Source: Paramoeba atlantica (Eukaryota; Discosea). From it: 64,000 nucleotides of DNA. The stretch lies in contig CDRNVI010000178.1 in assembly GCA_977017575.1 (NCBI GenBank), positions 62,001 to 126,000 on the forward strand. Reading direction: 5' to 3'. Made by a program: the position numbers and the translations under genes. The notes under the pieces were generated by a model. That model saw only the letters and a program-made list of their open reading frames with translations. It did not search any database and was not told the DNA's origin. Below, one piece after another: positions 8,201-17,711 of this stretch. Every line of letters begins with the position of its first letter. The stretch's first letter is position 1.

Positions 8201-10394
8201 TGCCACTTTTCTGTTTATTATCGTCTCTCCTTGTGCTGAAGAAGGGGAAGAAAGTCACCACTACAAAGTAGCTGTAGCCTCCAAAGATAACATCAACTCG
8301 CCAATTCCAGCCCTCAAATCAAAATTTTTATCTCTTGATGAATTAATTCTTTTCGTTGTCACAAAGGCAATCAATGCGGATCGAAGAAGCTTTCGAATTG
8401 TACCTCAACTATGGCGGTCAGCTGATGAAGAGCGATTATCGATTATCAAGAGTGTAGCTGAACTGGCTGTTCATACATCAGAGGTGTATGTTTCGAAGGC
8501 TAGAAAGAGAGCATCCACTGCACTTCAAGGTGCTCTTGACCTGGGGCACAAGGGTCGTCATGCTGTTGTTGGTAGCGGTGGAGGCTCTTCTCATTTGGAA
8601 ATTCCAGGAGGAGGAAGGGGGAGCTCTGGTGGTGCAGGATCGGGTGGAGCAGGAAATTCTGCAAGTGCAGGATCTGTTGCATGGGAAGGAGTTCCTGTTG
8701 AACTGAATGACAAAGATAAAATCCTTCCAACCTTGAAATCTTGCTTTGTTCAAAGGTCAGCGGGTTCTTCCTCCACAACACCACGAAAGAAGATGAAAAA
8801 GTTTATCTTTTCACTAAACCCTGTTCTCTCGTCGCCTTTGATTTCCCTCCAGACAGAAACCGATTTTCCTGACCATCCTGGAATGACTTTTTCAGTTTTG
8901 GATCGGATCTGCTCGTTCTTGGAAGGAAAGAAAAATTCCAAGGTGCTTCAAATTAACCCCTTTGTGAGTGTTGTGAATGATGCATTGGCTGCTTTGGACA
9001 AGCATGCAGGACAAGAACACACATCTTTTCTTAATGATCGGTTCATGCAAATTTTTCCTGTTGAAGCTTGGGGAGGAGTGATATGGCTATGGCTGATTCA
9101 CAACAAAGGATCTGTGATGCCACAGAAATCCTATGATGAGATGATTAATCTTGTTGTTGATGGACGCATGCCCTTCAACTCGGTCGCAAAATTGATTGTT
9201 TTATTTCAGGGACTTCCATCGGGTAACTACTTCACAATTGAGCGGATCCTTCGAATGTGCGCATTTTTATCTGCAGGAAGTTACAGTCAGAGCGATGCGT
9301 TGGCGGAACTTGTTTCTGTGATCTTGTTTGCACCAAAAGAGGTGCGGTTGGATATTTTATTCAAGATCAAAATCCAGAAGCAGTTGATCAAATATTGTAT
9401 TGAGCATCATTCATCCATTTTTGTTGGTCCATTCCCTCCGCTTTCAGCAACTCCTATTTCTCTTGTTACTTCCTTATCAAGTAGCTCGAAACCTGAAACT
9501 CCGAGTACACCGAAGGACAGAGCACAATCTATGAAAGATAGGAGAAAATCGTTTAAGAAAACTCTGAGCGTTTCGTTAGTAAATCACAAAAAGGTCAAGA
9601 AGATTGAGGGTGAATATGCAAGGGTTTTCTCTCTTCGGGATAGTGGAGGGACAAAAGTAAGTCTTACAGACCTTGTTACTGCTGGTGGGAGAACTATTTT
9701 GTTCTTTTTTTCTCGAGATACAGTTTCGCGGTCGACTCTGAAGCTTTTCAAAGCGAATCATGATCTTTTTTCTTCTGCTCGATGTTCGGTTCTTGGGATT
9801 TGTCCCAGTAAGATGTCTTCATTAGCTGATGATGCTGCTTCTTTACGACTTCCTTTTACTCTTTTGACTGATCCCTCTGGAAAAGTTCGCCAAAAGTACA
9901 GTGTAACAAGCGGGAAAAATGCCACTTTTGTTTTGAATGAATGTGGAGAAATGATTCACTCTTTTGAGAGTTCTGATGCGACAACTGATCATGTTCTTCA
10001 TGCTCTTTATGGTCTCATCTTGCAGATTGCTGGATTTTATCTCTTCTCTTCTCGTACTTTTGCTCATCATTTTGAATATTTTTATTCAATTCAGATTGCA
10101 GGGGCAGATGGGGCGATCGATAGGTCCAATTCTTTTGAAAATGAAACGATTCCTGGTGTGGCGAAATGGGATGAACTTGAAGTTGGAAATTGGCTTGATG
10201 AAGTTGGTTTGGCCGAACTTTCTGATCTTTTTGAAGAGAATCAATTGAAAGGGTTGGATTTGTTGGATATGGAGATGGTTGATTTGGAGGATGATCTTGG
10301 TTTGAAGGGGCATTCTCTTCTTCCTGTTTTGATTTCGGAGTTGAATTTGCTTCGTGTTTCTGATGCAAAGAGAAAGTTTCAAGTTGGGGGTTGA
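5256..10394 (+). CDS. SH3 - RasGEF - RapGAP - peroxiredoxin-like - SAM multidomain protein
   Basis: An uninterrupted frame of 1,712 aa. Seen in order: an SH3 domain at residues 8-65 (LFDCEADEEDELGFMEGD, DEWFFGR, GLVPFNYVEP); a Ser/Pro-rich linker at 95-260; a RasGEF_N-like helical segment at about 300-475; a RasGEF catalytic domain at about 494-690 (AGHLTVWEWGLQ, FRVLSEWVHQRL, NLASVHSILHGFHLSG); a RapGAP dimerisation plus catalytic region at about 856-1045 (VVIVFSEPGSSPFSP, TKAINADRRS); a weak RhoGAP-like helical stretch at about 1268-1360; an AhpC/TSA peroxiredoxin-like fold at about 1449-1586 (TILFFFSRD, LPFTLLTDPSGKVRQKYSV); and a SAM domain at about 1632-1700. Inference: a scaffold that loads one Ras-family GTPase and binds Rap-like GTPases through a GAP fold. 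The RapGAP 'thumb' Asn aligns with Arg960 and the peroxidatic Cys is absent, so both may be non-catalytic. Residues near 1586-1613 look intron-derived, but no splice there keeps frame. Confidence 0.87.
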   Translation: MEQSHGAKQFVGLFDCEADEEDELGFMEGDVIYVLQVISDEWFFGRLKKDGSEGLVPFNYVEPLQEELLNTHTPDRFTDVDRYADWRQSFDCRNKGASTLSPPVGSTPFPPTGISPPSISLSSRPTPVVTDEDSTSSSAPNVASPAPTASTSPSQQSSSNGPSLLESTPPSSTGLFPLFSSGSSSSLSAPSGLIPFSEPPPVELPISGTPPNGKRITRVSPSPLNPSSPIPAPLTTSTSTSTPPGLIPKGQAPRFSRKRSLKGIDSMTQSFDERASSVEILSLTSFEKEDLFSLSLKNVRQTSMMGDEKIIELLRNSRNKEVFRILEKWWTPPVFPFSDLIPERKQLRSEVPMMNKETIELIVSGKSKVEEGVLECLILNHTLVMSSVDLMDLIVSSYRQSIVSDDLETRTQLCLIVRIWIVYFRPEFNDASLFLILDQFVKELDSSISCDVELRNSLLKFESFWITRESWRRRIVSAFSSQSGMKSKRPLEEFNADEVAGHLTVWEWGLQMGVTSQDLAKGQYRPCKAHFRVLSEWVHQRLVDSTNVALTIKFYLDVLVRCFQMMNLASVHSILHGFHLSGFGRVHFEERYEYVIQPLNQIFQSEDPMYYHSFVSSLRGTAFLPSLPMLFANDTTMIKKKGKKGKALEGQNLNEMFSTIFREYYSAVILPERLKYFEENESNFLYPLNPPICYELGLIRVGQGTPRRRGSTKNSLTDPHSLFWCSSGFDLEMPRDNAKDPSSFWPSLLVDIEHNDAIFKREFYNTTPPPLCLLALDNLGRPFLIILGVYTDSESLEKRAMAVIFTVLSIGEGDCVNRVLKGLDPNVFESDKKLASALIVALSGVLPFDSKPKHGFKQVNLSRNLQERLLRLEAVSMCQQPHLFGVVHHRKGSSRLLKESMGGNELYGDGQSATFQYFLRGLAKGETPGAVIDSRYRELEVQYQIAPLMTGDDPVRALDRTRVVIVFSEPGSSPFSPADFPHATFLFIIVSPCAEEGEESHHYKVAVASKDNINSPIPALKSKFLSLDELILFVVTKAINADRRSFRIVPQLWRSADEERLSIIKSVAELAVHTSEVYVSKARKRASTALQGALDLGHKGRHAVVGSGGGSSHLEIPGGGRGSSGGAGSGGAGNSASAGSVAWEGVPVELNDKDKILPTLKSCFVQRSAGSSSTTPRKKMKKFIFSLNPVLSSPLISLQTETDFPDHPGMTFSVLDRICSFLEGKKNSKVLQINPFVSVVNDALAALDKHAGQEHTSFLNDRFMQIFPVEAWGGVIWLWLIHNKGSVMPQKSYDEMINLVVDGRMPFNSVAKLIVLFQGLPSGNYFTIERILRMCAFLSAGSYSQSDALAELVSVILFAPKEVRLDILFKIKIQKQLIKYCIEHHSSIFVGPFPPLSATPISLVTSLSSSSKPETPSTPKDRAQSMKDRRKSFKKTLSVSLVNHKKVKKIEGEYARVFSLRDSGGTKVSLTDLVTAGGRTILFFFSRDTVSRSTLKLFKANHDLFSSARCSVLGICPSKMSSLADDAASLRLPFTLLTDPSGKVRQKYSVTSGKNATFVLNECGEMIHSFESSDATTDHVLHALYGLILQIAGFYLFSSRTFAHHFEYFYSIQIAGADGAIDRSNSFENETIPGVAKWDELEVGNWLDEVGLAELSDLFEENQLKGLDLLDMEMVDLEDDLGLKGHSLLPVLISELNLLRVSDAKRKFQVGG

Positions 10395-10704
10395 AACAGA
10401 AAAAAAATGAATTGAAACAAAAGATGGTTTTATTTAAAAAAATCTTGGGTTATATTTATAAAATGAAAAGATAGATTAAAAATTGAGAGACAAGAAGAAT
10501 GAAATGTTTATTTTTTTCTTTCTTTTTCAGTTTTCCAAACCTTTTCAAAATCTTTTCGCAACACTCCTTTTTTGAAGTGGGAGTGATGGGAACACGTTTT
10601 GCCTTTTTTTCAAAGACGGGTTCCTTTTCTTTCTTTTTCTTTCTTTTTCTTTTGTTTGATTTTTGTTTGTGTTGTTTCATTTAAAAAGAAACTTGTTGTT
10701 CAAA
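10395..10704. other. Spacer between the RasGEF-RapGAP gene and the SAR1-like gene
   Basis: About 310 nt, very T/A-rich. A 74-codon minus-strand frame (10,456-10,680) codes a Lys-rich peptide with no recognisable domain, and its start would lie only 24 nt from the SAR1 start. I do not support it as a gene. The rest should hold the 3' end of the upstream gene and the SAR1 promoter. Confidence 0.4.
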
Positions 10705-11877
10705 ATGTCCAATTGGTCTGACTGGTTTTGGGATTCTCTCTCTTCCTTGGGTTTGTATTTGTGTTCAATTGCAGTTTTCTTGACAAAAACAAATTGTTTT
10801 ATCTTTTCTTCTTCTCTTTTTTCTTTCTTTTGTGGGAAAGGTTTGGTTTCGAAAAAGGGAAGGCTCTTGGTATTGGGAGTGGACAATGGTGGTAAAACAA
10901 CTTTGTCATATCTCATCAATGAAAGTCAAGTTCCTCTTCATCAACCGAGTTGTGGGTCAAAACTCAGTTCTTTTTTTCTTGTTCTTCATTTCTTTCAAAT
11001 AATTGTTTTTGAAAGTTTGGAAGCAGATGAGTTTCAGTTTGGTTCCTTTCACTGTTCAGTTATTGATCTTGGAGGACTTCAAGCATGTTCAAATTTCTCT
11101 TTCATTTTCTCCTTTCTTTGATCTTGCAAAATCCTTCGAGAAGTTTAAAGACAAGTTTGTACTAAAGAGCTCTCTCTCTCTTTACCAGCAAGAAAGTGGT
11201 GGCATGATTATTTTTCAGATGTCCAAGGTATTTGCTTTGTAGTTGACGCCTCTGACCATGCACGTTTTGAAGAAGCAAAAGTGGTTCTCTTTTCCTTCTG
11301 CTTTGTAGAAACCTTTTTTCTTTTCTTGTTCAATCGATTTGAAAACTAAAAACAATCTCAGGAATTGAATCTTCTTTTGTCAAATCCAGAACTCCAAAAA
11401 GTCCCTTTTCTTATCCTTGGATCCAAAATTGATTTGCCATCAGTATCTTTTTTTGATTCTTTCTTTCTTTGTTTTATTGATCTGAAGCTTTTTTAAATCA
11501 GGCAGCAAGCGAAGAAGAACTCTGTTTTCATTTTGATCTTTATCATAATTTATCTGGCAAGGTTCAACAAGAAAGAGAGAAGCGGAAAAGAGAGAGAAAT
11601 AACAAGGAGAGAACAGTTGATTGAAATGAAAATAGGGAAAGTATTGTCCAACAGAGGAAAGAAGACAAATAGAAGTTTTTATGTGTTCTTTTGTTCGTCG
11701 TCAGGGTTCTTTTTCTTTCCTCTTTCCTCTTTCCTCTTCTCTCGCTTTCCTCCTTATTTCTTTTTGACAGGATATCGTCGAGGGTTCGAGTGGTTGTGGG
11801 AAAGAATGGAAACAAACAAAAATGAAGAAACTTGCTGGAATGAAAAAGAGCTTTCGAATTTAGAACGCTTTTGGTGA
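10705..11877 (+). CDS. SAR1: SAR1-like Arf-family GTPase with altered G3 and G4 motifs
   Basis: Eight exons: 10705-10750, 10841-10955, 11016-11086, 11189-11283, 11362-11442, 11502-11561, 11636-11705 and 11771-11877, giving 214 aa. Seen: an N-terminal amphipathic segment (MSNWSDWFWDSLSSLG), P-loop GVDNGGKTT, the spacing to the G3 motif DLGGLQASR exactly as in SAR1, the block RKWWHDYFSDVQG, then ICFVVDASDHARFEEAKVEL, G4 ILGSKIDLPS, and the SAR1 signature EVFMCSFVRRQGYRRGFEWL. Known: SAR1 recruits the COPII coat to the ER membrane. Odd: the catalytic His of DLGGH is Leu, the Asn of NKID is Ser, and the C-terminus runs about 20 residues past the usual end. The exon 6/7 junction (donor after 11561, acceptor before 11636) is the best of several choices. 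It is either a lineage-specific SAR1 or a diverged second copy. Confidence 0.83.
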
Positions 11878-12559
11878 GAACAAAATGGTCTTCAATCCAG
11901 ACCCTTCCTTGAGAAGCGAGACTTTCCTCCACTTTTTCGAAGGAAAAGAGTCCCCAGCGAGATCTATGGTTCAAGGCTTATTCTAAAAGTGAAAAACTGA
12001 TTTTTGTTCATCAAATTTTGTTTTCGACTTTTGTCTTGGTTATCGGATGCAATTCACTCGAATTGGACAACCTCAACAAAAAGTTTTGAATCAACCTATT
12101 GCTCCTGTTGCTCCTCTGGGGATGGAAGTGCCATCATGACAATCTTATGTCCCTTCTTATGTTGCAACCCCCAAACCCTTTGCTGAATATGCATTTTGTG
12201 GGATTTATGGGACAGCTTTTTGAAGAACTCTCTTTTCCTCTTTCATTGTTTCTCCTTTCAAATTTAAACTCATGAAAAGGAACTGAACTTTAAAACGAAT
12301 AATTAAAATAAATTAAAAGCAAAGCATTCTCTTTTCTCATGACGAAGTCTTCAGCCAAATTAGTCTTTTTACAAAAAATGGTTGGTTGTTGGAAGAGATA
12401 GCAAGGTAAAAGAAATCCACAAACACCCTTTTTAAGATGCCGTCTCTAATTTCCTCATTTGAATTGAGAATAAAACGCCTCCTTCATCCCCAATTCTTTC
12501 ACCATAATAAAATCCAAACAGAGAGAAAAGAAGTTCCTCGGCATGATCAATCTTTTCTT
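11878..12559. other. Convergent spacer with an unresolved coding-like stretch
   Basis: About 680 nt between the ends of the SAR1-like gene and the minus-strand GEF-GTPase gene. Plus-strand frames at 11,884-11,985 and 12,048-12,226 have a protein-like composition (for example QPIAPVAPLGMEVPS and then SYVPSYVATPKPFAEYAF), but the second contains an in-frame TGA and I find no splice that joins them cleanly. It could be a decayed small gene, an unmodelled extension of the SAR1-like gene, or chance. No domain recognised. Confidence 0.3.
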
Positions 12560-15500
12560 TCAAAGAAAGTATTGATTGGCAAGATGCAATTCGACAACCC
12601 GGCCCATCAGTTCTTGGATTCCAACTAAAGAAAGGGTCGAAGTCTCAAAGTATTGTGAATTAGCAAAGGGACCGACGGTCTCTCTGACTATTTGTGTGGA
12701 GGTTTTTATCTTATTAACAAAGATCATTTCGTGTGTATGTTTGTCTATCTTATTTCCACAGAGAACCTTTTCAAAAAGAAAACAAATAAATCAACAAATT
12801 AAAAAAAGAATAAGGAAAAATGAAAAGAAAGTCAAACAAAAGGGCTTGGTTGCTTCAAGGGATTGGATTTGTTAAAGTGTTGAACAGCAGGTTGCCATTT
12901 TTCTGTCAAATAAAAGAGACTTGGGAACTCACTTTCCTCTCGATTTTCGCCAATAGCCCAACTAAACACTCCAATGAATACATCTGGTCGACTTGGGAGC
13001 TCATGTATTCTGAAAAAAAAAAACCAAAAAAATTATTAAACAAAAATCAACAAGAAAAAAAGAGAAAGAAAAAATGAATCCCGAACCGATCAACAGGGAA
13101 TTCAGAGCCAATATCAAGAAAGGTAAAAGAGAGATCATACATCCAATCTTCTGTCCCAGTCAATTTTGGAGGTGGTCTGTACAAAAATCGAGCCTTTTTT
13201 TCCTGTTAATTCGCTTTGTTAGAAGAAGAAAAAATATAATAATAATGAGAAAGAGGATCAAATGAAAGGAAAGAGAACTTCGAGTTTGAGAGTCTCTGGA
13301 GGTTTCTTGACACGGGCAGGTTTCCCAGTTAAAATACTGTGCAGAAGCGATGTTTTTCCGACCTAATATCCCACAGTTCAACTCATATCTTTTTCTTTAT
13401 CTCGTCTTTCTATTTCTCTTTCTTTTCTTTCTCTTACTATCTATGACAAACAAACCTTTGGAGCACCAACAAGAGCAACAGTAATATCAAGAGAGCGAAG
13501 AGGAGGGACATTCGAAATAGAATGATAAGGAACAAGAAGATTCGGTAAATCTTTATCTAATGTTCCACGAGGAACTCGAGGATTTAAAACAATTCGTCTT
13601 GTATGTCCAAGCAAATAAAATAACAAGAGTGGCGCCCTCTCAACCTCCCATTCTTCGTCTCTCTCTCCTTTATATTTGAAACACTGTCCACCTTTTTGGG
13701 CTCGACCGCCTTGTTCAAAGAAAACCTCTCCGTTTACTGTTTGTTTTCTCTCTAATTTTATTTGTGAACTCTAGAGATAAACAGAGAAAGTTAGATTCAT
13801 TTAGTTGGAATAAAATATTTTTTTTAAAAGTGAGTTGGTGAGAAAAAAAAACCACAATCGATGGGACAGCAAGGAGCCGAAAGAAAAAACAGGACAGAGA
13901 AGAAGGACAGGGAGCTCGAAATGCGCTAAAAAGATCAAGAAAGAGACGGTGCGATTTGATTTCAGGGATTGAAACTTCTGCACCCATTTCATCATGATGC
14001 TTTCTCCAAACCTTTTTTAAATAAAGTAAGTTAGTTTTTAGATTTCCAATTTTGGGAATTGTATTAAACCTGAGAGAGAAGCCGACTACTCACAGAAAGG
14101 GGTTCGACAATCTTTCCAACTGAAATCACAGTTGAGATAGTCACACTTCCAGTCACAGCCAGTGATGTCCCAGGCGCAGGTCTTAAACTTAAATTTTGCT
14201 TCTTCTTTGAGATCACTTGCCCAACCACAGGAGAGCCAATACAAAGATCCAACGGAGGGAAAACCTTCTCCCTTGCCTGCCCAAGAAACGTTCGAAAAAC
14301 CTTTGTTTTTCGACACACCTCAAACACAATTTCCTTTGTTGGATCAACCGCAGGAATCTCCCAAACTTCATCCCAATCAGGATCGCAAGTCTCCTTTACA
14401 GTGCGGGTTGTGTATGAATCAGTTCCCACCCGTCCAACACAATACACATCGCCGAGCTTGGCAAGAGCTCGTGCCTTCGAGATTGTGACTTGGGCCTTCA
14501 AAACAATCCCTGACAATTCTGTTGTGTTTGTTCGAACATTCAAACATTTCGAGGCCGATTTATCAACAGTCAGAGAATTTGCAACACAGACATCATTTAG
14601 CAAATTTCCAACTTTACGCATAACCTTCAGAGCTGCAGCGAGACTTTGGAGATCAGGGTGTGTCTCTGGAGTCTTTTTTAACAAATCATCCAAAAGGAGA
14701 CCGTATCTTGGGATTCGTTGAATAGGGGTAATTAAAATCGATTCTAAAAACATTGCTGTGTTTTTTTTGAACTTCGCTTCGACTTTGCTTTGAAAGAATC
14801 GATTGACTTCGGGATTTCCTTCTTCCATCTGTTTGACAACTTTGATACAATTATCGTAATCCTGATGATTTATTTACAAATTAAAAAATGAACAAAAAAA
14901 AATATCAAAAAGAAAAGAAAAGAAAAGAAAAACTAACTTGACCATATTGAGCATATGGAATACATTTGGGACCAAACTCAATAAAAAGCTTCCCGATTTG
15001 AGCATTCGCTAATGGTTCAACCTTGAATTGTTCTTTCAAACTATTCAAAAGTTCCAAATGAATGGTATAAAGAGCATCCACGTTTGAAAACATCGACAGA
15101 ATTTGAGCTTGTGAGAGAACAGGAATTGCATTCCCTTTTCTCTTTAATTCAGATTGCTCCAACAAGGGGAGTTGAAAAGATTTAGCGAGGGTTCGCAGTC
15201 CAGAGACATAAGATTCTTCTGTAGATAAAACCTCTTTCAGAATATAAGCTCTTTTTTTCTGCCAGTCTCCTTCTGAACTTGGAGAAGAAGGTGGTTCTTC
15301 TTTCATTTCTTTCACTCCTTGTTTCTCTTTTTTCTGCGATTTGAAATCAACATCAACTTGAATGAGAGAAACTGAGAGTCGTTTTGAAAGTGCTTCAACT
15401 TCATCTCCAAGTTGGTTATATCCTAAAGTTTTGACTTCTTTTTTCCCTTCTTCTAACAATTCTAAAAGTGATGCTGCTTCTCGTTTGGCATTCTCGATTC

Positions 15501-16077
15501 GAATAGATGTTTCGCTGTCAAGTTCCTTTCCTTGGGAAAGCTCTTCAAAGATGGAAACAAGAGCTTGGACTTGAGAATGATATTCCCTCAGGCTATATCT
15601 GATTTCTTCCAGACTCACATCATCACCAGGAACCGCTCTTCGATCGTCTTTTCTCCTGCTTTTTGGGCTCAGCGATTCCAATGATCCCATTACCTCATTC
15701 GTTCCTTCAATTCTCCCTAATCTTTCCCTCTTCTTATCAGAGACTCGTTTTTTTTTCTCCTCTTCTTTATCTTCCTGAAGGCTCACAAACATTAACTGAT
15801 GAGTTTTCAAAGCATCCTGAACACAATCCTCGTTCTCTAAATATATTTCTTGACCCCCAAGTAAAACATAGGCAAGAAGGTGATTCCCAGTTAACAGAAC
15901 TGGCGCTTTCTTTTGTATCTGAACAGAGAATTGCTGAAGAAACTCCGTTATTCGCTCGGACGGCGCCACTCCCATCGGAAATGAAAGAGAAGGAGGAGGG
16001 TTTTCAAAGGTACAATCAACCATAACTTTGTCACCAATTTCGCGAAAAACTCGAACCGAGAACTTGAGTTGAGACAT
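12560..16077 (-). CDS. RhoGEF (DH) with Ras-binding-like and C2 domains, spliced to a Ras-like GTPase domain
   Basis: Eight exons: 16077-14938, 14861-14070, 14011-13853, 13770-13456, 13362-13279, 13193-13087, 13009-12838 and 12766-12560, giving 991 aa. Seen: a ubiquitin-like/Ras-binding-type N-terminus (about 1-110), a coiled region, a DH domain at about 310-490 (YILKEVLSTEESYV ... LITPIQRIPRYGLLL), a C2 domain at about 520-620 (VTISKARALAKLGDVYCVG, CDPDWDEVWEI), an unknown stretch of about 130 residues, then a small GTPase: P-loop LVGAPKVGKTSLL (split by an intron), FTFLDIGSE at the G3 place (one residue short), G4 LCGNKID and G5-region ANSQYFETS. A stop at 14066 would end the protein after C2, but a GTTTAA donor at 14069 and an AG at 14012 join the frames in phase. 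The gap is only 77 nt from that stop to the next ATG. If the donor is not used these are two genes. Confidence 0.7.
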
Positions 16078-16341
16078 GGTTTCCCCTCCAACAAACTTGG
16101 ATGGATGGAGAGAGGGGTGGGGGAAGAGAGAGAGAGAGAGGTTGTGGCTGACTGAACTCACTGGAAAACAAAAAAGAAAATTTCTCTCGGGTAAAAAAGA
16201 AGGGTCCAAAACAACAAAAAAAGGTCATTTAGAACAGAGAAAAAAAGGTATCCCTTTTTTGGCAAGAAAGCAAGTTTTCGGTTTGGCTTGTGCACACGGT
16301 TTTTCTCACTTGTTCAAAAAACTTTTTTGCGCCAAGGCTTC

Positions 16342-17542
<1,201 letters not shown>

Positions 17543-17711
17543 AAACCTTACAATATTACTTGAATGAAAAAAAAATGAGCGAAGGGGATCTTTCATCAAC
17601 CTTTGAGGAAACGAGCACAATTGATTTGAACAAGTGACTTTTTAAAGATGAAAAGATGCTCAATCAATAAATAATTAAAAATCATCCATGATTTTCGTCC
17701 ATGATGATGTG

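Noticed and set aside
10012-10094. Possible intron (GTCTCA ... TTCAG) in the RasGEF-RapGAP gene
   Set aside because: It is 83 nt long, so removing it would shift the frame of the clear SAM domain; no alternative donor restores phase.
10456-10680. Lys-rich minus-strand frame starting 24 nt from the SAR1 ATG
   Set aside because: No room for two promoters, no motif, and the composition is explained by T-rich spacer DNA read backwards.
12437-13265. Several plus-strand frames of 60-100 codons
   Set aside because: They lie across exons and introns of the minus-strand GTPase part, whose motifs (NKID, ANSQYFETS) are clearly recognisable, and they share no domain.
13853-13987. MGAEVS at 13,987 as an N-myristoylated start of a separate GTPase gene
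   Set aside because: The frame continues upstream to a splice acceptor at 14,012 in phase with the RhoGEF, and only 77 nt separate the two parts; kept as an alternative in the gene entry but not preferred.
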